Assembly: GCA_029844215.1 (NCBI GenBank)
Contig: CM056728.1
Span: forward strand, 2,914,001-2,978,000
Reading direction: 5' to 3'
From: Przewalskia tangutica
Taxonomy: Eukaryota; Streptophyta; Magnoliopsida; Solanales; Solanaceae
Length of the DNA stretch: 64,000 nucleotides
Shown here piece after piece: positions 10,776 to 21,996 of the stretch. Positions within the stretch are counted from its first letter, which is position 1, and each line of letters opens with the position of its first letter. The notes under the pieces are model-generated. The model was given only the letters and a program-made list of their open reading frames with translations. It was not told where the DNA came from and made no database searches. Position numbers and translations under genes: made by a program.

Positions 10776-12162
10776 ATCCTCCACATGAATGGGGAATGGC
10801 TATAAGATAAAAAGAATGTATGGACAAGTGTGTAATTTACAAGCAAGGATTAATTGCATCTGGATAAGTAGGTTTCCCTTTTAACTTTCCGTAGTGAACA
10901 TATGTCGGATATACTCGATAAATCGGTAGATTTGATATCTTTGAATCGTCGAACTTTCTTGTATACCTAGACAACATAAGTGACACAATCAACCCTCAAC
11001 TGTTTATGGTTCTCACGGTTGTGTTCGTTTTAGCCATGAACACCGCCTGGTTTCATGAGTGCATAGAGAATGGGTCTTCACTGTCATTCTCCTTTAAAGC
11101 GGCTTACACTTAACACTCACATAGGTGATTTCTAAACATATGATCCTAAGCCACATTGTCTGGTCATACATTGCCAGATTTAGATAATCATTTAAAAATC
11201 TAAATGCTTTATTAACTCATTAACAAGCCATAAAGTTTTATCCTTATTTCTGAACATTGTCTTCATCCGAGAATGGGTTGAGTTATTTGACAATGTTGAA
11301 CCGTCAGTCACAACTTTGTTTGATCTCCTTGAACCTAGCCCTTGGGATCTCCAGCAAGGTAGAGTTACCGCCATGATGACTTGTCCTTGGCCTTAACCCC
11401 ATTCCCATTGAAGATCTACTCACTCCCTCTCTAGATAAACCTTTTGTAAGCGGATCCGCCACGTTATCTCTTGACTTTACATAGTCAATCGTGATAACGC
11501 CACTAGAGAGGAGTTGTCTAACGGTATTGTGTCTCCGTCGTATGTGACGAGATTTTCCGTTATACATTACGCCCCTCGCCTCTACCTATTGCCGCTGATC
11601 ATTACAATGTATACATATAGGAGCCAAAGGTTTGGACCATAATGGAATATCTTCTAAGAAATTCCGGAGCCATTCAGCTTCTTCATCGGCCTTGTCTAAA
11701 GCTATAAATTCAGATTTCATTGTAGAGCGGGCGATGCATGTCTCTTTTGATAATTTCCAAGACACTGCTCCTCCACCAACGGTGAAAATATATCCACTCG
11801 TGGATTTAACGTCAAATGATCCGGTGATCCAGTTTGCATCACTGTATCCCTCAAGTACTGTGGGATATTTATTATAATTCAAAGCATAGTTTTGGGTGTG
11901 TTTTAAATACCCCAAGACTCGTTTCATTGTCATCCAATGAGTTTGATTGGGATTACTCGTGAATCGACTCAGCTTGCTTATAGCACATGCTATATCTGGT
12001 CGTGTACAATTCATAATATACATCAAACTTTCCAAAACTCGTGCATAGTCCAATGGTGAGTCACTTTCACCTTCATTCTTTTGAAGTGCAAAACTTACAT
12101 CAAATGGAGTCTTTGCAACATTGAAATTTAAATACTTGAACTTGTCAAGTACCTTTTCAATA
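10776..12162 (-). pseudogene. Second, 5'-truncated copia unit (RNase H and RT end)
   Basis: This repeats the 3' part of the first unit: untranslated part to about 11340, then RNase H (YNGKSRHIRRRHNTVRQLL, KSTSGYIFTVGGGAVSWKLS, MDYARVLESLMYIMNCTRPD). It stops in the last part of RT at about 12160. There it jumps at a short AATCA overlap into the LTR remnant. RT core, protease and gag of this unit are deleted. The RNase H frame 11586-12053 is open for 155 residues. Confidence 0.8.
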
Positions 12163-12386
12163 TAATCAGATCATTTGACCAAAGCCGAAGCCGAGCGACG
12201 ACGACGGCGCGAGGGGAGACCCTCTTCTTAACCCTTTAGCAACAAGAATGAGTACTTCTACTTTTAAGTAGAAGAACTTTTCTTTCCACTACCGATAAGG
12301 GACAAATACTTTTTAATAAGCAAAAGGGACAACTCACTTTTTTCCCTCCCTCCATTTCCCATTTAACCTATTATTGAAACCCATCA
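12163..12386 (-). repeat. LTR remnant at the right end of the array
   Basis: It matches the last 220 bp (plus-strand view) of the other two LTRs, from CAGATCATTTGACC to the terminal CA, here CCCATCA instead of CCCAACA. It is followed by ATTTC, the partner of the duplication at 5795-5799. Confidence 0.8.
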
Positions 12387-12391
12387 ATTTC

Positions 12392-12961
12392 CATGTTTTA
12401 AGATAAAGAAGTGATATATGCATAGTTTCAAAGTTTGATAAGCATTCCAAAGTTAAAGTTTCATTTCTTACCTAATTACTTAATGTAAGATTGTATTAAT
12501 CTTCTTTGAGAGTCTTTCTTATTAATACAAAATATATATAAGTGTACAACAAGAAATCTTAATTTTATCATAATAAATATAAACATGATAAAAAGATAAT
12601 CAAGCTTACTGTTAATTGTCCTCTCTATTACTATGAAAACAACAACTATACACGCCTTCTATCAAAAAGAATTTTCTTGCCTAGATCATCTATAAGAATT
12701 TCTATCCGCATGTGCACCAAGTGACAGATGGAAATTTTTTCATGCTTTAACTTTAAGATTATTATTATCTAAATTTATTTTCATATTAAAAACTAATTAT
12801 TTTCAATTAACCAATTACACCACATTATTTATTTCTCATTCAACTTATCACACGTTCAGTATACACAACTATGTGCAGTTGGTTTAAACAACCTGATTTA
12901 AAAAATTGAACTATCATATAATTTTCTTCCATGTTGAAACTTTTATTTTAGTGTTACATTC
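12392..12961. other. AT-rich spacer with no recognised feature
   Basis: No coding frame, RNA gene or element terminus was recognised. It separates the three-LTR array from the next copia element and is probably older host intergenic sequence. Confidence 0.5.
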
Positions 12962-15907
12962 TGTGAGTACAATGATGATTACAAGGAAATGAAAAGTAAG
13001 TAACTGTTACAGAGACTACAAACTGAAATAAGAACAAAAGGTAAACTACAACAAGGAATTTGCTGAGTCGAGTGTTAGCACTATGTCCTTAAGATAATAT
13101 TTTCCCGTATATATCATTTTATGGTAATTGACAACTTGTCTCCCAAGATAAAACAACAACTTACAAGTGAGTAAAGGAAACTCAAGTGTTTACAAAAAAA
13201 GAACCTTTGAGTGTGTGAAAGAAAGATTAGAGAGGAAGAAGTTCAGAAAATCTGAATTAAGCAAGTGTGAAGTGTGTTCTCCAATTGAGCCAAAGTCTTA
13301 ATTTATAGTGCTAGGAAGATGACCTCTCAACTAGCCAACTAATGGCCTTCAATAGTCATGTAATGACACTTAATTGAGAGGTTACAATAAGCCAATAATT
13401 CAGCCAAATAATGGCTGAGTTATGGAGGAAAAACTGTCATTTGAATGCTCTAAAACGTCCCCATAATCAGCCAACTTTTGAACTTCCGTCGCACAGACAC
13501 TGCCGGGTTGGCGTGGCGGCTCGACCTCAGAGGCGCCGCGGCTCCAGTAGTCGAACCTCAAATAGCACCGCGGCTCTTGAACCTTAAGTGTCGCGGCTCC
13601 CCGATTCCGCAGAGACGCCGCGGCACATTTCCGACCCGTTTCAATCTTTACACTTCGTACACTTCTTCCTTCATTTACCAACGTGAAACGCTCGTCAACA
13701 ACCGTCTATCATTTCATGTCTCAAACATTTTATTTACGTTTCAATATCTCTTTCATTAAGAAAATTTATTAGCATTGGTACAACGTGTGTACATGTATGG
13801 AAACGCCGTTTTCGACGTGCGGGATGTTGACACCCAATTTCGACCCATCTTTCTGATTATTTATTGCAATTTTAAATAATTTTGACATCCCATTTTTGTC
13901 ATCATCTTTTGCATTTTTTATATCATAATCATGTTTTAATATATAAATTAATACTTAGGTTTATTTATCTACATGTATTAGTTAATTATATTTTAGTATA
14001 GTCCGTCAATGGAGTAGAATCAGAGCAGTTATTTTTAAAGCACGTAGCAAGAATTCGATCAAGTCGAGGTCCTACCACCTTTTTTAAAAAAAAAAAGATG
14101 ATATTTGAAGTGATGAGTTGAGTTTTTCATCCTTTGGATAATGAACTTTTATATTGTCCAAAAGATAAAAAGAGAGTTGATCTTATCAATAAGAAAGGGG
14201 GGAGGGCTTCATGTGAAATGGGATTGGAAGAGGCAGATTTCCATTATCTTCTAACTCTAATATTTCCTCCTCTCCATCACCTCTCATCTTCCACAAACAC
14301 AACAGTCGCCGCACAACCCCCTATCATATTTTTAGACTCACTCCTCATTCTCCTCTCTCGCCGCTGCCGTCGTCGGAGCTCTGAGCTCCAGCGAACCCCA
14401 CCAATACCCCCGTCGACCTCATCTCATACCACACACCCCTATCTCGCCACTGTTCCCGTCGACCTCTCACCATCGAACCTCCCCATCTGCTCACCACCGT
14501 TTTACCTCCACACCATTATCCCGCACCAAAACACCACAACGGAGTCGCTCCGATATTTCGCTGACGAGGCTACGCCGACCCTTCTTCCTTTTGGTGTATT
14601 GTTGGTTTCATCTCGTGCGATGGGTTTGGACTTATTTTTTATGGTTTTGGTATCTTTCCGGAGTTTTACAAAACTCCAGCGACTTTGGTGGACGTTTATT
14701 TTTCAGCATCTGTTGATCGTTTTGGTTATTAGACTATTTTTTTTGTTTTTGGTTAGCTGGCCGGAGTTTATAAAACTCCGGTAACCTTGGTTTATGTTAT
14801 TTTTAGCGTTTGATGGACGTGTTGATTATTGGACTGATTTATGGTTTTATGTCGACATTTGGAATTTTCCAGCGATGTTCTAAAAATTCCGACGTGTTCG
14901 TTGTGTCGATGTTGCTGTTTCTACTGTTTCATAATGTTTCGGGTAGTTTTTGACAATTTTACCCTTTGATTTATTTTTATTAAACTGATTTAGAACAAAT
15001 GCTACATTGTTGGTTAACTGATTTTGAACAGATACTACACTGTTGGCCGATGAAAAAGTTATTCGTCGATTTTTGAGGCCTCCACAGTTGCAAAGACGTA
15101 AATAAAATCTCCTGGCCGATGAAGGAATCTCCGTCTGATTTCAAAGGCCTCCCCTGTACAAAGGATGTGTTTTATTTTTAGTTTACTTATTAATTCTTGT
15201 CGTTATTTGAGAATTATTTATTCTCTTACTAACATTTTTACTAAGTGTTTATACAGGTACCCGGAGATACATCTTGTGCATAATGCCCTAAAAAGGGCTA
15301 AAGAAACAAGAAGATGCTCTTGGAGTTTTATTTTTGTTGTTGTATTTAAATTTTATTTTTATTTTTATTCTGTGTTGCATTTTATTGTAATTGTAATTAT
15401 TGAAAAAATGTTTAGAATAGGTAGACTTAGAATTAATAATTAAAAAAGGATAGATTAAAATTGGAAACCACTAGTTTATTTATTTTTAGGTCCATCGCAA
15501 ATACTTATTGCAACATTCTTTTTCTTAAACTATATATTTTCAAAACGCATGTTTTCTAAAGTTGATAAATAATTAACCTAGGTTTCACCGGATAACCGCA
15601 AGTTAGCGGATCTTAAAGGATGTCTAACCCCTTCCCTTTAGGATACTAAAGAACCCTGATCCAGAATTTCATTTTTTTGCAGACTAATCATATGGAGATC
15701 ATTTTAGTGTCCTAATTCACTTAAATAATTATGTGGTGACTCCTCAATACAAGCATTTTGCTCAATCCAGGAAACCGTGCCAAAAGCAAAGCAACGTTGC
15801 AGTTCCGTTCAGACCCTACGGTAAAAAACGGACGCGACACGGGACCCCAATTATTTGAGTCATAAATAATAGGATAAACTTTATTTCACGTTAATAAATT
15901 TCCAACA
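12962..15907 (-). repeat. 3' LTR of the minus-strand C1 element, interrupted
   Basis: The LTR is 12962-13824 plus 15840-15907. The 2,015-bp solo LTR at 13825-15839 lies between. Without it the LTR is about 930 bp, close to its partners (973, 890 and 979 bp). It includes a G+C-rich patch at about 13490-13630 (GGCGCCGCGGCTCC). Confidence 0.85.
13825..15839 (+). mobile_element. Solo LTR, Tat/Ogre-like gypsy
   Basis: It starts TGTTGACACCCAATTTCGAC and ends AACGGACGCGACA, with the perfect duplication CGGGA at 13820-13824 and 15840-15844. Joining the flanks restores the sequence found uninterrupted at 21925-21960 in the partner LTR. No internal region is present, so this is the product of LTR-LTR recombination. 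It contains a Pro/Ser-rich open frame (14134-14784) with no recognised domain, and short palindromes such as GGAGCTCTGAGCTCC. The lineage is inferred from the terminal sequence. Confidence 0.8.
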
Positions 15908-16165
15908 ATCCCCTCTTGAAAAAGATTTTGGCGCACTCACAAGGTATCTTTCTAGCAATCTTTCGGCAGATCGATGTTGCATCTGGGTAGGTAGTCGTGG
16001 CTTTGAACCTTCCATAGTTGAATACCATCGGACTTAGTTACTGCGCGGTGAACGTGATGTCTTGAACCGTCAGTGTTTAGTGTAATCCAAGACAACAGTA
16101 CCAACATAACAACTTTCCTTACTTGGATTATGGGTAAACCAAGCCAACATGTTGACTGCATACGC
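15908..16165 (-). pseudogene. C1 3' region with RNase H deleted
   Basis: Sequence next to the polypurine tract matches 28540-28750 of the plus-strand sister. On reaching about 16140-16165 it jumps to the position equivalent to 27590, in the RT-RNase H connection. The roughly 0.9 kb coding for RNase H in the sister is missing, so this copy lacks that activity. Confidence 0.7.
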
Positions 16166-17120
16166 GATATCAGGTCGGTGCCGTTTTTATATACATCAAA
16201 CTACTAATCACCTGAGCGTACCGCTCCTGGCATACAGGCGCACCACGATTTTTATAAATCTTTTGATTTATATCTAGTTGTGACGTTATCGATGAACTGT
16301 CGAACATCTCAAACTTTCTTAACACCTCCTCGATGTAGTGAGATTGAGATAAGACCAGTCCGTCAGACGTCTTAGAGATTTTGATCCCTAAGATGACATA
16401 TGCAATACTCATATCTTTCATGTCAAAACATTGTTTCAACATGTTCTTAGTCTCTAGGATCAACCCGGATCGCTCCATGATCAACGTGTAAATGCGTAAA
16501 GACATATCATGACGAACGAGTCAGCATTTCCTTTTGTGTAGACACATTTGTCACACTCATTAATGGTGAACCCTTTAGATAATAGAGTACTATAAAATTT
16601 CTTGTGTCATTGCTTTGGGGCTTGTTTCAGCATGTACAAAGATTTGACAAGACGGCATACTTTCTTCTCTTGTCTTGGAAACACATATCCATCGGCTTGG
16701 TCCATATAGATTTCATCTTCCAAATCACTATTTAGGAAGGTTGTCTTGATATCCATTTTATGTATCTCAAGATCCCGCAATACGACAATCGCAATGAATA
16801 CTCATATGAATGTCATTCTAGACACCGGGGAGTACGTGTCAAAATAGGCCTTCATTTTGTCGATAGCCCTTGACTACCAACATGGCCTTGTATTTGTCTA
16901 TAGATCCATTTGCTTTATACATCCGTTTTATTATCCATTTATAACTCAATGGTTTGTTTCCAGGAGGAAGATCAACCAACTCCCGAGTATGGTTGTGCAG
17001 AATAGAGTCTATCTCACTCTCTATAGCTTATTTCCAGAGCGATGCTTCTGGAGTTGACAACGCTTCAGTAATTGTCCGTGGTACATCATGAACCATATAA
17101 GCCATAAAGTCCGGACCGAA
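16166..17120 (-). pseudogene. Copia reverse-transcriptase relic (C1, minus)
   Basis: Recognisable blocks read leftwards are LPPGNKPLSYKWI (about 16960), KMDIKTTFLNSDLEDEIYMDQ (about 16740), the LKQAPKQ region (about 16620), CFDMKDMSIAYVILGIKISK (about 16420) and LVLSQSHYIEEVLRKFEMFD (about 16330). The catalytic YVDD box, present in the sister near 27240, is scrambled here at about 16485-16510. Several stops break the frame. Confidence 0.75.
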
Positions 17121-19660
17121 GGACTTATCCTCCTGGCCCATTTACTTCGTCTTGGTTCCATCTCTGGAGCCGCCAAGTTCTAAGAATCTGGAACATTAGA
17201 TTCTGGATAATTAGTCACTTCGGAGTCCACTAGATCTGAACCACCTAGATATATGCAGTCAATGACTCCTGGATCCTGAGAGATTTGTTTATAACTTTGT
17301 TTGAGAGAGGTTATGTCTCTTTCCTTTCCAAGAAACGAGTCCTCAAAGAAATTGGCATTCCTTAATTCCATGATTGTACCCACATGGATGTCTGGTACAT
17401 CACACTTATGCACTAAGAAGCGATAAGCATTACTGTTATTTGCATATCCGATGAATATGCAATCTACAGTCTTAGTCCCAATCTTGACCTACTTTGGCTT
17501 AAGTACTTCAACTTTTGCCAGACAACCCCACACCTTCAAGTATTTATAGTTTGGTTTCTTTCTCTTTCATAACTCATATGGGGTTTTGACATTACCCTTA
17601 TGTGAGACTCTGTTAAGAATTTTATTAGCGGTAAAGATAATTTCTCCTTACATGTTTTGGGGAAGATCGGAATTGATGAGCAAGACATTCATCATTTCTT
17701 TTAATGTACAATTCTTGCGTTCAACGACACCGTTTGATTGAGGTGAGTATGGAGCCGTCGTTTGATGAACAATGCCTGATTGGGCACAATACTCTTCAAA
17801 AGACGCTATGTATTCTTGTTAGGTGTATTTTTATACACCTTTTGTGTCATTTTTAGTTAGTATTTTCCCATTGTTCGTTCAAATAAGTGTCGTGTTAGGT
17901 TGTTTTTCTTTTTTTTGAGTCACAGCGGTCCTAAATGGAGAAAATTGCAAAAAGAGGAGTAAACGAGCTTGATTTAGATGAAATTACACACTAAAGGGGC
18001 CAAGGAATGAAGCCTAAGAAGTCCCGGGAAGTGTAGAAGAAATCAGACGAAGTCCGGACGAGAAAATGATAAAAAATCGCAAAAACCGAAAGTGGACGAT
18101 TCCGGCACGCAGATGCGGTCAGCGGGACACGGTGCCCAAACCGCGCGAGTCGATTGGCTCTGAGACTTTCGGCACCGGTGCCAGCCAGCGAGGCCGCGGT
18201 CGAGCGTTTTCTATTACGGGCGGGTGACACGTTTTCGAGTCCATGAGCAACTTTCCCCAACTATAAAACCCTGCTCATTACCTAGCATCTGGGATCTTAC
18301 ATCTCACATCTACTTTGGGGGAGAATAAAGGAGGCTACAACACAGGATTGGAGACAACTTTGGTTCAAGTTTCTTTTCTTTTCTTTGTTTTTAATTCAGT
18401 TTATGTTGGTTTGTATTAATTTTTAGCGTGACTATGGCTAGGAGCTAAACACTCTATTAGGGCTTTCCTTATGAATCGCTTGAAATTTTTATTCATGAAT
18501 TAATGTATTAGTTTAATTTCTTCGTCACTTGATTAAGATTTAGTCAATAGTTGGTATGAATGTTTGATAATTAATTGGTCACTAATTATCATAACCTATA
18601 TGATTTCGAATTAAAATTCTGAAAGGTGAGATTTGGATATGCTGTAATTGACTAGACATAGGTTAAAATCGCGGACGAAAATACTCCGATACTTGTGTAG
18701 CATTATAGGTTATTGTTCTTAATCCTCATGTGTGGTAAATCCTATCATAGAAATATAGAAGGGTTCTGCACTGAGGTTGAGTGATTATATTGCCTTAACT
18801 GGAATATAAGACAGTCTAGTTAACCGTTATCTTAACGAAGAAGAAAAATCATTCTAGTCGCATTAAGGATTGAATAAAGTGGATAGTCGAGGATTTTGGA
18901 AGCCTTAATTCCTTCATAACTGATTTAAACCAAAGTATTATCATAAGTAGTTTATTTTCTGCAATTACTTAGTCTTAGTTATTAGATAAAAATACAAACA
19001 AATTAACGTTCACCAAATAGAAACTAAAGCTTAGATAACGGTATTTGATAACCAGTCTCTGAGGACGATATTCGGTCTTACCAGACTATATTACTTGTGA
19101 ACGATACGTACGCTTGCGTGAGCAGTCGAAATATCGCTAACAATTCTCTCTCTCTATCGCTACAAATTGATTTAATATGTACGCTTAGTTGGTTTTCAAC
19201 TTCTGCTTTGTAGTGTTTGAATGCTTCAAAGGCTTCATCTTTATTTTTTAATAAGTAAAGGTAACAATACCTTGTGCTATCATCTATGAATGTCACAAAG
19301 TACTTGTTCCCCCCTCTAGTTTGAGCAAACTTTAAATCACATATGTCAGTGTGAATAAGTTCTAGATGAGTGGTTTCCCTTTCGACGGATCTAAAGGGAC
19401 TCTTTGAAAGTTATGTCTTTACGCACACCTCACACTTATGTTGAGGATTTACGTCGATAGATGGCAACAACTCTAACTTTACCAACCTTTGGATAGAATG
19501 ATAGTTTACATGTCCTAGTCTATGATGTCATAAATGGGTAAGACTCACACAAATAAGAGGAAACTTCAATTTTATTAATAGAAGTCATTACATACAAGGC
19601 GTTAACTTTGAAGAGGCCTTCACAGACGAAGCTCCTTCCTATAAAAGTTCCATATTAGTG
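17121..19660 (-). pseudogene. Copia integrase relic (C1, minus), split by a solo LTR
   Basis: Coding parts are 19143-19660 and 17121-17816. The first has FIDDSTRYCYLYLLKNKDEA, FEAFKHYKAEVENQ and the SICSD block with the second catalytic Asp. Beyond the solo LTR the DDE core resumes with the EEYCAQSGIVHQTTAPYSP and NGVVERKN-like region, then the C-terminal part (KYLKVWGCLAKVEV, FIGYANNSNAYRFLVHKCD). Stops are scattered through both parts. Confidence 0.7.
17817..19142 (+). mobile_element. Solo LTR, family S, copy 1
   Basis: It runs TGTTAGGTGTATTTTTATAC to AATATCGCTAACA with the perfect duplication ATTCT at 17812-17816 and 19143-19147. It shares its whole layout with 36361-37903: TCATTTTTAGTTAGTATTTT near the start, AATCAGACGAAGTCCGGACG, AGCGTGAC-ATGGCTAGGAGC, GGACGATATTCGGTCTTACC near the end. 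The target is the integrase gene of the minus-strand C1 element. It is probably a gypsy LTR, but no internal region supports that. Confidence 0.8.
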
Positions 19661-20355
19661 ATTACAAATTTATTGGACTTAAACACTAGCCTAAAACCAG
19701 CATTCACTAATAAAGGTCCTGGATTTAAATTTCTTCTAATCTCAGGGACATGCATCACCTCCTTCAGAGTAAGCTCATTTCCGGAAGTCATCTTCAGGAT
19801 CACCTTTTCTACCCCCAATACCTCAAAAGAAACGTTGTTTCTCAAGAACAGCTTCTTGTCCTTGACTGGTGTATATGTGGAGAAGGCTTCTCTGTTGGAA
19901 CAGATGTGACGGGTAGCACTCGTATCCATCCACCACTGCATAAGATTCTCAACGAGGTTTGCTTCAAGTACCACCGCCGAGAACTCCTCAATCATATCGT
20001 CAAGAAGCGTGTCTTCGACGATGTTATCCTTAGCCTTGACCTTTTTTTTCTCTTTATTCTCATTCTTGAGTTTGCGGCAATCCTTGATCATGTGATCAGG
20101 TTTCCCACAGTGATGGCAGTTCCCCTTAAACTTCTCTGTTGTTAGGACCTTACAATCCTTCTGAAACTTTCGCTTCTTGCTCGTGTTCCCTTTGGCATCC
20201 GTCAGATTTGTCTTTGCCTCAGCGGGTTGCTTACCCTTAGGCATGACCTTCTTATTATCCTCCTGAATCTGGAGTTTGATAATAAGTTCCTCAAAGGTCA
20301 TTTCTTTTGTCTTGAATTTTAAGTAACTCATTCCACAAGAGAGGTAACTTGTCAA
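19661..20355 (-). pseudogene. C1 zinc knuckle and protease (minus)
   Basis: A 238-residue open frame from 20355 reads through KMTFEELIIKLQIQEDNKKV, the zinc knuckle GNCHHCGKPDHMIKDC and the protease region WWMDTSATRHICSNREAF. The usual active-site DTGAT or DSGAT is DTSAT here, so the protease was probably inactive even where the frame survives. It continues to the gag-pre-integrase linker (HVPEIRRNLNPG). Confidence 0.8.
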
Positions 20356-20987
20356 TTAATGATGCAACCAGAAATTGCTCATTTGATTTTATTCCTTCCA
20401 AATCAATGTGATGCAGAATCATTTGAAATTCCTGGACTTGGAACATCACAATTTTGATGTCCACCATTTGAAATTTCTCAACGATGAACTTCTTAGTATC
20501 AGCATCTTGTGCGTTGTACGTTTTCGGCAGTTTTTCCCATAACTCTTTAATCATGCCAACAGTGCAATATACCGTGTAGAGAAGGTCAGACAGATAGTTC
20601 AGAATAATTCCTGCAGATGAAGTCAATATGACTCCATTCATCATGAGTCATCTTCACGTCATTAATGACACGGATACCTTGGACACCTCCAGCTGTTTCA
20701 TTTGGTTGATGGTCTGTTTCATCTCCAGCTTGTGGATGATCTTCTGTTAGGAAATGAGTCATTCCCATAACAGTCAAGTAAAACATCTTCTGCTGCCATC
20801 TCTTAAAATTAGAGCCCATGAACTTTTTTGGACGGTCATGGTGGAATCCAGCTGGTGGAGGAACTATAGATTTCTCTTGAGCAGCAGGAAAGGCATTGTT
20901 TGAGCCCTGTGCAACATTGGGGAAGGCACTGGGTGTGCCTTGAGCAGCAGCAGAAGATTGAGCATCAAATTGTTCTCCTCCAGTCAT
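20290..20987 (-). pseudogene. C1 gag N-terminal half (minus)
   Basis: The start codon is at 20987-20985 (MTGGEQFDAQSS), followed by an Ala/Gln/Pro-rich segment, KFMGSNFKRWQQKMFYLTVM, and VKMTHDEWSHIDFICRNY. In a shifted frame come LSDLLYTVYCTVGMIKELWE and the UBN2 gag core IKSNEQFLVASLIDKLP. One frameshift near 20600 and one near 20300 break the gene. It is the better preserved gag of the C1 pair because its ATG is intact. Confidence 0.8.
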
Positions 20988-21023
20988 CTTTCTTGGTACT
21001 TACAACGAATATTGTCTTAAGAT

Positions 21024-21996
21024 TGTGAATACAATGATGATTACAAGAAAACGGAAAGTAAGTAACTGTTACAGAGACTACAAACTGAAATAATAACAAA
21101 AGGTAAACTACAACAAGGAATTTGCTGAGTCGAGTGTTAGTACTATGTCCTTAAGATAATATTTCCCCGTATATATCCTTTTATGATAATTGGCAACTTG
21201 TCTCCCAAGATAAAACATCAACTAATAAGTGAGCAAAGGAAACTCAAGTGTTTACTAAAAAAGAACCTTTGAGTGTGTGAAAGAAAGCTTAGAGAGGAAG
21301 AAGTTCAGAAAATCTGAATTAAGCAAGTGTGAGTGTGTTCTTCAATTGAGCCAAAACATCAATTTATAGTGCTAGGAAGATGACCTCTCAACTAGCCAAC
21401 TAATGGCCTTCAATAGACATGTAATGACACTTAATTGAGAGGTTACAATCAGCCAATAATACAGCCAAATAATGGTTGAGTTATGGAGGAAAAACTGTCA
21501 TTTAAATGCTCCAAAATGTCCCCATAATCAGCCAACTTTTAGATTTCCGTCGCACAGACACTACCGGGTTGGCGTCGCGGTTCGACCTCAGAGGCGCCGC
21601 GGCTCCAGTATCTGAACCACAAATAGCGTCGCGGCTCCAGTAGCTGAACCACAAATAGCGTCACGGATTTTGACCCTTGGGCGTCGCGGTCCAGGTGGTG
21701 GTTGAGTCGCACCTCCCCGACTCCGCGAAGACGCCGCGATCCTTTTCTGACCCGTTTCGATATTTACACTTTGTACACTTCTTCCTTCATTTACCAACGT
21801 GAAACATTCATCGTTTGGCCAACAACCATCTATCCTTTCATGTCTCAAACATTTATCTCTTTCACTGAGAAAATTTACGATCCTTGGTACAACGTCTGCA
21901 CGTGTGTGGAAACGACGTTTCCGACGTGCGAGGCCCTAATTGTTCGAGTCATAAATAATAGGATAAACTTTATTTCACGTTAATAAATTTTCAACA
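21024..21996 (-). repeat. 5' LTR of the minus-strand C1 element
   Basis: On the plus strand it runs TGTGAATACAATGATG to TAATAAATTTTCAACA (973 bp). It includes a G+C-rich patch at about 21550-21745 made of short repeats of the type GCGTCGCGGCTCCAGTA. The segment between the LTR and the gag ATG is only about 36 bp (20988-21023) and lacks a TGGTATCAGA primer site. Confidence 0.8.

Larger units (their letters stand above)
5800..12386 (-). mobile_element. Three-LTR copia array with a single target duplication
   Basis: Left to right: 3' LTR (5800-6644), internal region (6645-9852), LTR (9853-10775), second partial internal region (10776-12162), LTR remnant (12163-12386). The outer flanks are ATTTC at 5795-5799 and ATTTC at 12387-12391. 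The whole array therefore occupies one insertion site. The middle LTR serves as the 5' LTR of the left unit and the 3' LTR of the right unit. Both internal regions begin with the same CCACATGAATGGGGAATGG sequence next to the LTR, where the polypurine tract (GGGGGAT on the minus strand) lies. Confidence 0.85.
12962..21996 (-). mobile_element. Copia element, family C1, minus strand, with two nested solo LTRs
   Basis: The 3' LTR is 12962-15907 (split by a solo LTR), the internal region 15908-21023, and the 5' LTR 21024-21996. The LTRs start TGTTG-AAATTTATTAACG and end near TTGTACTCACA when read on the minus strand. The polypurine tract AAGAGGGGAT lies at 15908-15918. Gag, protease, integrase and RT follow in the usual copia order when read leftwards. 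The flanks do not match: CATTC on the left, GATAT on the right. A sister copy lies on the plus strand at 23146-29734. Confidence 0.85.

Noticed and set aside
14134..14784. 216-residue open frame, Pro/Ser/Leu-rich
   Set aside because: It lies inside a solo LTR (13825-15839), has no recognisable domain and ends in hydrophobic low-complexity sequence. Chance openness in C/T-rich DNA is the simpler reading.
12962..21996. Target duplication for the minus-strand C1 element
   Set aside because: Flanks CATTC and GATAT do not match even with a shift of a few bases, so none is claimed.
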